In this document: piece by piece, positions 48,300 to 61,413 of the stretch
Numbering within the stretch: position 1 is the stretch's first letter
Layout: every line of letters begins with the position of its first letter
Source: Liolophura sinensis
Lineage: Eukaryota; Mollusca; Polyplacophora; Chitonida; Chitonidae
Length of the DNA: 64,000 nucleotides
Reading direction: 5' to 3'
Assembly (NCBI RefSeq): GCF_032854445.1
Contig: NC_088301.1
Coordinates: 12,956,281 to 13,020,280, forward strand
Translations under genes and position numbers: made by a program
Notes under the pieces: generated by a model
Told to the model about the DNA's origin: nothing
The model's input: only the letters and a program-made list of their open reading frames with translations
Databases searched by the model: none

Positions 48300-48412
48300 G
48301 AGTACACAGTGTATTTGGGGCGTTGTTAAACGTCATTTTGGGAATTTGCTTGGCGATTATCGACCGGGAACGTCCATATTGGTTATCTGCGTCTGTTTCG
48401 AAGCATATGTTG
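48300..48412 (+). repeat. Family D dispersed repeat, copy 3
   Basis: Shares AAACGTCATTTTGGGAATTT, TTGGCGATTATCGACCGGG and AACGTCCATATTGGTTATC with copies 1 and 2. One frame reads NVILGICLAIIDRERPYWL and stays open to a TGA near 48454. Differences from copy 1 are mostly conservative at the residue level (V/I, F/Y), which hints at coding ancestry. The upstream part is not recognisable. Confidence 0.5.
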
Positions 48413-50032
48413 TACTGTATCCATAAACCTGAGTTTTTAGACTTTCAGTTGTGATAACATACTGCTAGTTATAGGCCTTCAATCAGAGGTAATACATGGA
48501 GGCATTGATCGGGAAAATATACGGAGCTTTGCATCTTTTTTTATTCTGTATGTTTATATATAGATTAAATACATGGCGAGTTGTCAATGAGACACAGCAG
48601 GGGTCGCAACTGATAAATGTGACTAAATTTAAAGGCTTGTATCAAAAGTGTTCTAAACCTGTCAATTTATTCGAACACCTTCAAAACGCGACGACCCGGC
48701 ATGGAGAAGTGAGTGACATATTTATACTCCGTCAATGAAGGACGAGGTTTAAGGTTAGGACAACAATCGTGTAACTGTGATTGTACAGGACAGAAGGGTC
48801 ATACCCTCCATTGTTTGTCAGCTGGAATTTCCTATCTTTAGACCAAAGCCGTTTTGTGCCAATGTAAACATTAGAAATTGAATAGTCAGACAGTTTTATA
48901 TTAATTATCTGCTCATTCAAGTTTTTATATATTAAAAATTGGGCAATATTGAAAAGTTGCAACACTCACACTACCTGAGTAAGACTCACATTCCTACGTT
49001 AATACAGACTGCAGTGCTGACTACAACAATCCTGACAGCAATATTGACTTTCTATAAGCAATTTTGATATTGCCCAGGCAATATTATTTCTTCCATAGGC
49101 AATACCGACCTTATTTGAGAGCTATACTGACATTGCATTGGCTATATTGACTGCAGCGCCAACACTGACAATCCTGCCTGCAATATTGACATTCTTCTGG
49201 CAATGCTGATATTGCTTGGGCAATGATGCCATCGTTTGAGCTTGTGTAGGGCGGGAGGCGGGGAAGGGAAGGAGAGAGGGGCAGAGGTAAAAGTAAGAAG
49301 ATCGAAGGGGAATAGGAACTGAGAAAAGGGACATGGATACTCTTTTGTCCAATGGTGTTTACTGTCTTGAATAATAAGATAACACGCTCTATAACCGGAT
49401 GATATCTGGCAGTGAACTGAATGGTTCAATGGCTGTTTTCCCGCCTGGCAGGCTAATCGACATCTCATGTGTCATTCTGTTCTCATACATAAGCTTCATA
49501 AACAATATCAGACTATCACTTTTTTATGTAGAGTATCTATCTTTATGCTATCCGGCAACCGCTCTCAACACTTTACGTCCAAGTTTAGCACCTTTGAAGT
49601 TATTTTATGGGACTTTGTGGAATGCGGGTGACGAGATGCCCCTAGGTGTGGGTAATCTGGCCTAGCGAGAGCATCTACACCTTATACCTGCTTATTGGCT
49701 CATCCATCACCTTAATTGGCTGCTTTGTCATCCACAAGCACACCTGACAGGTAACAATCTGAGCGCGCAGTCAACAGCTGTACTATTGTCAGCAGGTGTG
49801 GTGCTCATATAAACATGTCTAACGTTTGATCTTGTGGGAAATCCCGACTGTCATTTCTTTTACCCTAAATACCTGTAAATCTGATATGAGATAATCACGG
49901 TTATAGTAAAGAAATATCAGGTAAATCTGCTAGACCCATGTTTTCTCTACATATAGAAGATTTATCTCAAGAAAAATGGTGAAACCTAAACGTAAAATCT
50001 AACATTCGTATACCACTTGTAAATCTAAACAA
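48413..50032. other. Intergenic with a degenerate short repeat
   Basis: Only the CAATATTGAC-type repeats at 49005-49230 are recognisable. Confidence 0.45.
49005..49230. repeat. Degenerate repeat around CAATATTGAC
   Basis: GCAATATTGACTT, GCAATTTTGATATTGCC, GCAATACCGACC, GCTATATTGACTGC, GCAATATTGACATTC and GCAATGCTGATATTGC recur at uneven 20-35 bp intervals. Probably an old minisatellite. Confidence 0.65.
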
Positions 50033-50240
50033 ACGTTCCAAGTCGATAATCGCACGACACATTTCCGAAACAACCAAAGCATTAGTTCTCAAAGGAATAT
50101 GTGAGAAATAATGTATAAATAGCAAACAAAGCTGGTAACGTGTACAAGAAGCCTTCACCAGTTTTCAGTGGTGGACGGGAAGACAATATTCTAGTCTTGA
50201 CGTCGAATTCGAATTTCAAACACGTAGTCTGTGGATAAAA
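50033..50240. mobile_element. Family E, truncated second copy
   Basis: GTTCCAAGTCGATAATCGC, GCATTAGTTCTCAAAGG, CACCAGTTTTCAGTGGTG, GAAGACAATATTCTAGTC and CGAATTCGAATTTCAAAC align in order with 41328-41510. No right terminal repeat is found. Confidence 0.5.
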
Positions 50241-53200
50241 TACAGATATCTCACTCGTGCTTTTATTGCACCTGTTCATAAAGTATCAAAATGATACCAT
50301 GGATGCTTATACCTCCTCTAGCCCCTGGTGAAGGGGAATTAGATGCGACTATGACATAGATCACCAAAGATGTTGAACTGGGAATCCAAACATGTGTATT
50401 TGCCCGTTGTAGACTGGAAAAAGACCTGTGACTTTCTGTTGCTTTCAGTGCAGCCTTAAACGTCGGTAAGCAAAGTATGACCTAATAATATTTCATAATT
50501 TTTTTAAAGACATGAAGATGCTAATTAGACAAATTAAGCTGGTCTTTGCGCATTTGACTGGATCTTCTTTCACGGGTCGAAAAAACCTTTATCTCCAAGA
50601 CATAGCAACTAATATGCTCTGAGGTAAGTACCCTGTATACCAGTTGCAGGCTGAAACTCCTATCACTGTATGTTTACCGAAAACCTTGCGTTACAGACTG
50701 AGAGGCTGGCCTTTAGTCTACAACAGCGTGTGTTTTAGAGACAAGAGGGAGTGGTGTGACGACTATGGGGATTTAATGGGCTTGTCAAGCGCAGTTTTAA
50801 AATAACAGTATGGATAGTTTTGCATTGTTGGTGCCCGATGTTACTCTAGGGTGGCCCGAAGTATTTGTACGGGCTATAACGTTACCTGGGAAATCCTTTG
50901 TTGTCTGAACAGTCAGGCAGAATGCATTATGGCAAACATGTGACAAAACTCCGCACTGTTGACTCTATACACTTAACTGGTAAGGAGAGCTTAATGCAGT
51001 GGAGGCGCGTGGCCACGAGGGGTTGGGTACTACCACATGGTCGTCTGCTGTTGTTTTAAGACGACCGTCAGTGTCCAACCAGAGAGGGAGACGCCAAACC
51101 AGCTGAGTGAGATTAATATAATTTGAGCTATTGTTTGAACAATTGGGAGATTGGAAGAAAGAAAAACTAGAGGCTGTAGAGCATTTCCGTTGCTCAGCTT
51201 CTGAAACAATACAAACCAGTGGTTTTGCTGTCTCTGGGATGCCAGCATTCTGGGTGCAGTGCTATTAATACAGAAGCTCAGGGTAGGGAATTGTTCAATT
51301 AGCAAAGGTCTTGGAGTGCAGAAAACAACACGGCTTGCTGTAGAGAAAAAAAAGAAAAAGAAATAAGCAGAAAAATCTGAAATTTTATCATCAGAAATCT
51401 TCAGATATGTAAACTTTACTTATCATCTGCTAAATAATTTGTTAGCCGCTATATGTCTTACACATGAGTATTATCAGCATGACACGCTTGAGTTAGCCGG
51501 GCTACAAGCCCACTGTGGGAGCCACACACGCTGATCCTCAGGGGTGAGATGCCTAGAACAGCAAGGTCAGATGTAAGATTAAAATTCTAGAATATTTCAC
51601 GTGTTTACCATACTGGCGAAGATTTTAGTTTTAATATTTCAGGCAGGTATAATTTAAAATTCAGCGAGCGTGGGTGTGTATGCTGTTTGGCGACAAGGCA
51701 TTGCTAGCTGGATGAAGTAAACAACTTTTTAATGGACGTGACGTTTCTACCAACACCGCAATAACTCACCCAACAGGAAGCAATTATATCGTCTGTTCTC
51801 TGTGACTTCTAATTAGCATAAACAGAAGACGACAAACAAAATTAAACATGAACTTTAAAGGAGAATTCCTGTATCTAGCCGATTGCGACTACCTTATACT
51901 CTATGAAAGGCCATCAAAGTATTATAGCTGGTTTAGAAGACAACAAAGCCATGAAACATGAACTGAGAATACACAATATCCCTTCGGTGTTTACCTGCAT
52001 CTAGCCGATTACAACGATCTTATACTCCATGAAAGGCCATCAAAGTATTAACTAGTCAGAATACCGCCTGACTTCTTGCGAAAGTTATGAAATTCTATAT
52101 ATGTTAAGTATGCGATACCGCCGCCAGTAGCTATAACCGATGAAACCCGTGTTATTTGCAGCCTACAGGCCTGGCTGTCAAAACGCACAAGCTTTATCAA
52201 CTACTCCGTTTCTTAAACTGACGTAGTAAGGCGTTAGCGGAAGAAAAGCCATTACGTTTACATTATATTCCTAAGTATACATTTAAAATAACAGTGTTAA
52301 TAATTACACAAATAAAATAGCCTTAATTAGACCGTCCTATTGTACTGAGATAACGGCATTTGGCTTCGCGTTCACTGTAAGTTATTTTAACAATATTTAT
52401 CAAGGCACATATAGTTCGAACTATGGTGTATACTTATTTAATTTATTGATGGTGTTTTGATGTATTCTGAAATTTCAGCATTTTTATTTAAATTTACATA
52501 AACAAGTTAATGCCCCCCAAAAGTAAACTAATGTCGAAGATGAAAAAAGAAACTTAAACAATTTGCATGCAACTCTTAACCGGGAAAACAATAAAACAAG
52601 CAAGAAATTAGTCAAGGTTTTAAAAACTTAGATGAAACGGTTTACATTTGGACGCCTTTGATAATAGAATAAAGGAACAACTCATGATTAATCGCTGTTC
52701 CACAAAATTGCAAAATACTCTCATTTCATCTCTAGACAGTTGTGAGTAAATTAAAAGCACATGCAACTTACCAAACTGAAGTAGACTTATTGTAATTATC
52801 CCACGTACTTATACCTTAATATAAACATATCGCTTTTCACTCGCGTTATAAAAGCCACGTAAGGGTTTAGCACTTGTTGAGATGTAATGCTCAAACCTGT
52901 CCCTGTTATTGTAAGAGACTGCCTTTGATATATTATAATTCCACATGTCTGTGTGACTGGCATTTCGCTCTGCTCCAGGTCAGGCATGTCATTCCACAAA
53001 CTCAAGAAAAAAATATCTCATTTGAAGTTGATTTAAATATCATAAATACTCAATTGTCGTACAGATGGCGCCATTTTGACCTTTTAGGAACAGCCTTTAA
53101 CTAAGTGTGAAATGTTATCAGGTTTGATATTCTCACCATGCCCGTCATGTCAAGTGAGCATGGCTGTAAGACGGTTGTCAGACGAGTGAAATGCTTACTG

Positions 53201-53636
53201 TGGGCGCTCGGAGGCGGCGGAAGGGGAGTGTGTGGAAAGGGAGGGGGTTCAAAATTATTTCCCAGCATTGACATCCATGGTGACATATCAAATCTGTTCA
53301 CATGCCACATGATACACAAGAAAAAGGAAAGCTTATTGTCCAGATACTAATTTGATCGGTAGAATAAAAAGTTTGAATCATTCACAACATGAATGAATAA
53401 CGCAATGCCAGACGAGATATATCCAGTGTCTGTCACTGAATAACGCAAAGCCAAGCAGTCATAAAGCAAGTCAAAAGTAATCCCTGCATAAGACAACACC
53501 AATCAGTAAAACATGCTAGTCACCGAATACTGCAACATCATTACTTTATTATTTAACGAAGTATGTGTGAAATGAAATATGAGTCTGTAATCTCACATTG
53601 TAATATTCAAAGATCCGCTGCTGTTTAACGAGATAC
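50241..53636. other. Intergenic with one partial duplication
   Basis: Contains the partial duplication at 51844-52051. No coding exon recognised. Confidence 0.45.
51844..52051. repeat. Partial direct duplication, offset 126 bp
   Basis: CTGTATCTAGCCGATTGCG, CTTATACTCTATGAAAGGCC and ATCAAAGTATTA near 51868 recur as CTGCATCTAGCCGATTAC, CTTATACTCCATGAAAGGCC and ATCAAAGTATTA near 51994. A CATGAACT motif precedes both. Confidence 0.85.
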
Positions 53637-53815
53637 GAGGGAATTTTTCACTTCTGTTATGGCGAATAATTTGCTAGGTGGAGGAAACCAGAGTGTCTGC
53701 GGTAAACCAATGTCGCTGAGCACATTATTGACGAAAGGGGCTAGACGCACTGATATAGAGCAGGAATATAAACTAATTCCATGCTCAAGACCGGGTTTGA
53801 ACCCAAGCTACATGA
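53637..53815 (-). mobile_element. Divergent interspersed repeat, family F, copy 2
   Basis: Motif order TTTTTCACTTCTG, GGTGGAGGAAACCAGAGTG, GGTAAACCAATGTCGCTGAG matches 6245. It ends with GACCGGGTTTGAACCCAAGC, which contains a B-box-like core on either strand. Confidence 0.5.
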
Positions 53816-55683
53816 TATGAAAAAAGGTCCAAAAATCAGCCTAATCGGGAATGCATGGAAATACCCATTAAAACGGCATTGTGATTTATCTTTGTTAGTC
53901 TCTGCCCTCTTGTCCCAGGCTCATCATGACGCGGTCTGCATTGGATTAGTGAGCGTGAGCGATACAGCATCAGTTTAAGAATGGCGCAGATGAATTTTCT
54001 CCTAATCGTTCGTCCTTATTACATCACTTTGTGGGAAGTTGTCTTAAAATATGTATACATCAGTCAAAGCATTTCTAACCAGTTCTGATGATTAGTATCT
54101 CAATGGGTTGAGGGGCATTTTAAAAAAATACGGTTCAAATGAAAATAGAGTTGGCACACATATATAGTGCTATACACTCAGCGCATGCAGGATTTTGCCT
54201 TTGAACAATGAAAGGTCAAATCAATGATGTCGCTGAAATACAGGATGCTAAAAGTAGCATATATACCGCCAGGCGAAGACGATGTGATTTATGTGACGCG
54301 AATTGTTCTCAGGCTTAGGTGAGAAGCATTCTATTTATTACTCTGCAATGTATTCTGAGCTTCTGTACTGTCCAACAAAACATGACGCATAAGAGAGAAG
54401 CATGTTTCCCCAGGGACAGTGTCGCTGTAATATAGCCTTCACGTTCAGAGAATCTCTTATTAAAATGTCCCAACGGATGCGAATACTCATTAATATTAAC
54501 TATATAGCCAGAATTATGGGAACATTTTTTTTCAAACAAAGATTAAAGCATATTAGATTATGAACTTTAACCCCGAAGTCTATTTAACGGTTGTTCTTTC
54601 GGAGAAAACAGGTGTGTTTTGAAAATAAGATGACGGGGAAAACTAAAAAGGGTCAGCCTTATCATTTAAAAAACATGTAAAACATTAAAAAAAATCCCTT
54701 AGCTGCACACTGACGTAATGGAACATCTGAATGACAACAGTTTGTTTGTCTTTTTAAATATTTGTTAATAGTTCATATAACAATTTCCATGTAACAGACG
54801 CTGAGGACAAATTGTATCCTTATCTACTGTTTACAGACTACCCTTTTCCCACGAGTTCATCTTCATTTTTTGCTTATGATTTTTTACCCATTCTCATAAT
54901 TATAATTATTAAGCTTGTCTTGTTGGAAATACGGGGGCCACATGGTGGGAAAACTAGTCATATATGTTCTTTCAGAGAAGCCTAATTTCATGCATGATCA
55001 CGTGACGATGCGTCATTGTATTTTTTAGCTATAATTCTGCTTAAGCATTGTGCTAGGGATCATAAGTTGCTACTATTTAACCATTTACGTGAATTTTAAA
55101 AGGTCCGGATTTCACCGATTTCGTGTGACTTTTGTCAACTATATTATTGGTTTTACTCTCTGTATGTTGTTGTCTTTTATAGCCTTTTATAGTTAATCTT
55201 TTGTACTCACCAATTTCGTCAATTTAACGACTTAGATTCATATCTAATAGGCGATCTAACGCTCAGCTTATCTATTCTATCATGTTCTTCTATAATTTGA
55301 GTCAATATCGTCAGTTTAACAGTTTGAGAAACTCATGCCTTATTTTACATCTGCTGGCACTTATCTGCCACGCTTACCAATGTCATAATGTGTTTTCTCA
55401 GCTATATAGAATGTGCTACGTGTAATGACTTCAGCGTGTGACCCCAAAAGTGTTGGCCTCGCTTAGCCATTTCCCATGAACCGTTCGGTATGTTACAAAT
55501 GTATGCCCGGAGTTTACATTATGAGATGAGATCCACTTATACAGGTAGTGAACGTGTCACAGTTCCCTTCTTTACTTATACTTGCTTTATTATACTCTGA
55601 ATACAAGAGACTGCGATTTGGTAGGTACTTTGAAAACTGTTTAAATTATTCCGAGAATCACGAAACGATTCAAGTTATTCATA
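53816..55683. other. Intergenic, nothing recognised
   Basis: No repeat or coding feature recognised. Confidence 0.45.
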
Positions 55684-56120
55684 TGTACAGCAAGCCATGC
55701 TGCTATTCTGTCGGAGTTATCCTGTGTTTTTACGCCGGGGTGTAGTATATATATACTGTGCTTTTATACCTCTCAATAAATCTCCAGGTTTAGTGTATGT
55801 ATCCTGTGCTTTTATACCTGTCAGCCAATCGCCATGTACAGCAAGCCATGCTGCTACTCTGTCGGCTTTTATACCTTTTTCTTTCGCTAGGTTTATAGTG
55901 TATATGTACCGCGTACATTTATACCTCTCAATCAATCACCATATTCCGTGTTTATATCCTGCGTTTTATACCTATCAATCAAACGCCAAGTTTATTGTAC
56001 GTATCTTGTTTTATACCTCTCAATCAATCGCCACCTATAGTATATGTATCCTGTGTTTTTATACCTCTCAATCAATCGCCCCATTTAGCATATGTGTCTT
56101 GTGTCTTTTATAACGCTCAG
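55684..56120. repeat. Minisatellite, ~48-bp unit, about 8 copies
   Basis: Units carry TTTTATACCTCTCAATCAAT, CGCCAGGTTTAGTGTATG and TATCCTGTG; the first two TTTTATACC sites are 48 bp apart (55762, 55810). The segment GTACAGCAAGCCATGCTGCT at 55684, at the left edge, appears again inside the array at about 55836. Confidence 0.88.
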
Positions 56121-59100
56121 TCGCCTTATAAGGATATTCGCTTTGACGGCTCGCGACACTGGCTAGGAAATAGACCCTGTAATCAGGCGAGAATTAATGA
56201 CGTTGGGGATGTATTTGCCACCTGTCCTGTGTACACTAGACGGTATCGGATTAATATCACACAGCCTCTGATGGTCGGGTCGAATTTCGCATCGCTACAT
56301 TCCAAAACTCAAACTTTTTACTCCCAACGCAATTAAACAGACTATCCTACCGACTTCCGCCAAGGCTATCTCCTAGCAACTGACGATTGACGACGGAATC
56401 GCAGCCATAGTTTTTCGTTGACATAAAATATGTGGGAAAGCTAGATGATGGATTTAAGGATTAAGAAAACCTGACTGTCTCTCAGTGATGAATGAAGCTT
56501 AAGGTTATTACGGTTCGGTCATGTCATACGTCAAGCTTCTAATTTGATTCCGCAGTGATGTTGTTGACATGGCCGATGTTTACTGGATGTATGGCAGATG
56601 AACCGTGGAATAACTCACGGTGTACATCTGTCAACGATTTGAAGGCAAACTGCTTAAGTGCTCTCAATTCCAAAAACTGCCATTTTTACTCCTGAACTTG
56701 AACTTAATATAAGGCACTGTCAGTAATTTTGCTTCTTTAGTTAGCATTCATTCTGCCATAACACGGCAAACCTCGTCTAGCCTGCACCAATAGCTAACCG
56801 AGAACGTAACACTGTATGTCAGCGAGTGCAAGAGTAATTTTCACAGAATACTTTCAAAACCAGAAAAGGTAAAATATGTCAGAAATTAAGCGGGTATACT
56901 GGTAAAGACTAACATTATAATGATGTTGTTTTTTGTATCTGTCGTACTTCGAATATCTTTGTCGTGGTGCAGTGGGATTTCCTATAGCCTAGATGTTATG
57001 TTGTTATGTTGTTACGGTATGGAGACACAGCTGTACTGCCCATAGATGAGTCTTCAGCATTTGCCATGTGGATTTTAAGTAAACTTGAGGGCTTCTGAAA
57101 GGGTACCTTTTCTTAAAGTAATTTATGTTCCACAATGCACAAATTCTGGCAAAATATGTCTTCTTGTGTGTAAAAAGAACAATCTCAACGATGCGTTGAT
57201 TTTTTTGGCAATATTTAAGTCATCGTCTTCACATTTTGTGCTAATCTTATACGAGTGAACGGAAGGATTGATTTTATTTCTGTCGCTGACATCTTCATGG
57301 CATGTCTATATTTCATCAAAAGCTTCAAATTCCAACTGACACGCACCCTAACTCTTCAGTAAAATACATGTCACAATTCATTATCATAACTTGTTTGCAT
57401 AAAAACAAAACTTCAAGCATTATAATACTGTGGTTTGCTAGAACAGTTAGCGTGTAGGCCTATTCTGCTATACTCTTCAAATTTCAAATTTCAAAAGTTT
57501 TGTAAGGCGTTGGCATGTGTGAATGGGGTTAATTGGAGTAATTTTATTTTCTTTAGCTTTTTAACCAGATGACTGACATTTATGACAAACGTTTGCCCAC
57601 TAGTAACTCACACACATCTGCCCTATAGGCCCCTGAATCTGTATACGAGGATCAAAAGCAATTACTAGTACAAAACATTATAAATGCATATACACATAAT
57701 AAAAAAACGGCTTACATCGCATCAGTTCGCCATTACTTCAGAAACTATTATGCCTATAATTTTAATTCTAACATTTTAGGTGCATTTAGGCCTAATGGTA
57801 CTAGTTCACTGCTTCGTTTTTATTTTATATTTTACCCTGTTCCCTTCATATAAGATTCAATGAAATTCACAAAACGGGTGATCATATAAAAAATATGTAC
57901 ATAAAACAGAAAATTTAAAAAACCTAGAGCGCTTGGTGTTTTGATAGTTGTCGTACTGAATCAAGTATAACAGTTATATCAGATTCAGTAAGATTACCAT
58001 CAAAATACCTTTCTAGAACTGTATAATACTCTTTTACACAGGGCCTACCGATGAAATATGAGATATGTATGAATGAATATTTATACTAAAAGTTTGTCAA
58101 GTGATATTTTAAAGCTCTCTGATATCTTCTTGACGTTTACATGCGAAATAAGGCGTCGTTTATAAACAGCAAGGAAATCAGAGAGGCCCTGCCTCATGTT
58201 CATCTGCTTTAACCTGGCAATGATTCCTTTCGCCAATATGCTCTGAGACAAAAGATTACTGTAGCTGCTGAAAGTGTAATGAAGTTGTTGATTTAGCGTA
58301 AGGCCACAGTGTCGATCCTATATGATGCGATTTCCTTCCCATCGAGAAAGTATTAATATGTACCTATGTCTCGTGGAGCGTCGCCTATCCCCCCGTTACC
58401 TGGCCGGGACACTGTGTAAAGTACAACAGCCACAACCAGCGATGCAATCAGGTAGAGGTAAGATTCCGACCCTTGCTACAGGTATGCGAAAGGATTGGAA
58501 TTTTACCACTACCCATATTGTATAAGATACAACAACAATAATCAACGGTGCAATTATGACTGATTGACTGATCCCTTGATTTACTGGTTGGTTGCTGTTG
58601 TGCAAATACACATGGATGCATATGAAGTGGATGCAAAAAGTATGACAGTCTTTGGAAATATATCGAGAACACAGTCATATCAAGAATATACCAGGAACAC
58701 ACCTGATTTAGCAAATGAGTGAAAATCGACGCTATCCTGACCTCTACAAAAGTCAGCAACCGTGTTGTCTGACACAGCTCTTGCTTAACACACACAGAGA
58801 ATATTAATAAATTTCCTTCATTATTTTTTTTTTCGTTTTATGTAACATTTTACTCGCCCACATATTATATGTTAATGATGACATGCGCAGCATTTGTTTA
58901 GGTACGCCCTGTAGAGGAACAAATGGATGTCTTCATTCTTCAGTGCGGTATCGAGAATTTCTTTAGGATAGCACACAAAATGCTTTGTTGGAGAGATAAG
59001 CTATGGAAATTGCGTAATGCTACAAGTTGTACTGTTTTAAGTATATGCGTCTCGAATCGGTAGGTGCACAGATGTGTATATAGTGGATAGAGCGTGTGCC

Positions 59101-59785
59101 TTGATCCAAGATTTAAAGCCCTTAATTAGACTTATGAAAGCAGAATTCCTTGATTTGTAGATTTATACAAACATACCTTGTTCACAGAGGCTATACCTGG
59201 GATTTTGGACAAAAAATCGATATTCGCAAATCCAGTCGAAATTTTACTATTGTAGAGTAGCCTAAATTATTTCCTTTTCACTAAATATTAGTCTCCCCTA
59301 TGCATGTGTTACCGTTCAAAATAGGTAATAAAGTCAAACTTTAGAAATACTTTAAATAGTGGACTACAGGTACGAGTTATGATATTTAATCTAGGGCGAT
59401 AATTTGAGTTATTCTTGGTAAATACAAGAAAGCTTAAGTGATTAGAGAATATGCATTCTTTGCAGACAATATGTGGTGTAACATGCAGTAGAGCATGATA
59501 TATCTACGATAATATATGCAAACAAAGCATTGAAGTTTTAAGGGATAAGATGTGATTATACCTAGAACTAGCCAAATAAATGCAAGATGGCGCGTTCAAA
59601 GTCGAGTTTATGGAGCGCCAGACCCGAGGCGTTGCCAGGACTCCCTGATTGGAGAAACAAGATGACCTTGTCAAATGTAAAGCTAGCCGTCTAAACGACG
59701 GTAGTGAGGTCCACCTTTTGGGATGTCATTTGATCCATAAAACTAGTTAACATTATGATAAAACAAGGCGTACGCCATTAAGCTT
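56121..59785. other. Intergenic, nothing certain
   Basis: About 3.7 kb without a recognisable repeat or exon. Around 58411 and 58518 there is a weak ~107-bp internal similarity (GTACAACAGCCACAACCAGC versus ATACAACAACAATAATCAAC) that may be a decayed duplication. Confidence 0.45.
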
Positions 59786-60290
59786 GGGGTTTAACGTCAC
59801 GATTAACAATTTTTCATATGACGACAAAGGAGTCCTTAGAGTGCATGTAATGTGCTTTTTATTGCTGGACGGATTTGCACCGCGCTTTTTTCTAGTGCTG
59901 CTTCGCTGAGACGACTCACCGAAGGCAAGTAAACCACCCCGCCCGAGCCATTATACTGAAACGGGTCAACCAGTCGTTGCACTATCCACTTCATGCTGAA
60001 CGGGTCGCTGTGAGTTCAAGTCCAGCTCATGCTGGCTTCCTCTCCGGCCGTAAGTGGGAAGGTCTGCCAGCAACCTGCGGATGGCCGTGGGTTTCCCCCG
60101 GGCTGTGCCCGGTTTCCACCCACCATAATGCTGGCCGCCGTCGTATAAGTGAAATATTCTTGAGTACGGCGTAAAACACCAATCAAAAAAAAAAAAATCA
60201 TTCTGAACGCCAAACCAGGAACATACAACATCCTCCTTCATGGTCTTAAGTGTGACTCGACCCAGGATTGATCAAAGCAGCAGAGCAAAT
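59786..60290 (-). mobile_element. Family B element split by a family A SINE
   Basis: The left part contains GGGGTTTAACGTCACG, CATATGACGACAAAGGAGTC, GCTGAGACGACTCACCG, CCATTATACTGAAACGGGTC and CAGTCGTTGCACTATCC. The right part resumes after 60197 with CGCCAAACCAGG and GTGTGACTCGACCCAGG. Removing the insertion and one duplication copy restores a continuous family B body. Confidence 0.78.
59991..60209 (+). mobile_element. Family A SINE nested in family B, 12-bp target duplication
   Basis: The element (60003-60197) begins GGTCGCTGTGAGTTCAAG, so the A-box end is missing. It keeps an intact body (TTTCCCCCGGGCTG, GCCGCCGTCGTATAAGTG, TTGAGTACGGCGTAAAAC) and an A13 tail. Flanks TCATGCTGAACG (59991-60002) and TCATTCTGAACG (60198-60209) differ at one base. 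Low divergence and a clean A tail suggest a young insertion. Confidence 0.94.
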
Positions 60291-61413
60291 TCTAACCTAC
60301 CTCAGAGGCGCACAGTGGAGTGGCATGCTACCCATATGACATTATATCTACGTTGAAATTAGAACTGACACGCACACGTAGAGCGGGCCGTAAGTCACAA
60401 ATACAAGCCTGATTAGACTGAAAACATACGTAAATGAACACTAACGAGGACCTGTTGTTTTGGTGGGGCTTTTTGCAGATATTACACTCAATTTGTGTAA
60501 AAAAAATTGTAGTTCCAGTAAGAGCTGCAGAGAATGAACTACAGCCTTACGGAAAAGTATACCATCTACTTGTCACGAAGTAATTTTTATTATTCTCTCT
60601 TTTTATGAAAAGTAGAACTGCGTGCATGTATACGGAAGCTTTTCCATGCTATCTCCATCTACTATTACACTTTTGTCATAGACAATCTCAACTTCAACAG
60701 TATATTTTCACAGGAAACCTCTTAGCTTAGACATGCAAAACATATGATTGTAAACTGCATCAGGTGTGGTACACGGGAAGAACAATCGTCTTGACCCTAG
60801 GAACACCTGGCAGCGTTCCAAAACAAATATCTCGCATTCCTCTTTTCCAAGGCCGGTATTCTTCAAAGGCAACTACTAGGTGATGACTGACAATTGTCCC
60901 TTGAGGCGTTATTACATAAACTCTATTGAACAAGCTGGGAGCTGAAAGAGAGTGCATGTTTGCACCGGCTAAACACAGACATTTGTGACATTTCAGTTTC
61001 AAAATGATGGTCACGAGCCTTTGTGAGAATCTGGCGGTATCTACTGAGATAGACTTGAATTTCTGTTCTCGAAATCCACACTGGACCACCAGCTGATTAA
61101 TTTGCCACTTTGGGCCAAACACCGAGAGCAAACAGCACCCATACGTGTTACAAGAAAGGCCATTAGTTAGCGGTTCACGCTTACAGTCATGACGTCGTGC
61201 CGTATAGGTCTGGCCTTTCTCAATTATGCAACTGAATTCTCATTCGACTAACTGCTTATAATATAAACATGTTTAAGGCTTTCTTATGTAAGTCAAAGAG
61301 CACGTGTCAAGCAGTGTTAACAGCTGTACAGCCAACACGAACGCTGTAATGTGTTTAGGGAAGACATGTATAGAAATGAACATGACAGTTATAGTGTTTT
61401 TATCTATTTTACA
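60291..61413. other. Intergenic with one unassigned ORF
   Basis: A 123-codon minus-strand ORF (60760-61131) is not repeat-derived and has balanced composition, but no domain is recognised and no splice model can be supported. Otherwise empty. Confidence 0.4.
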
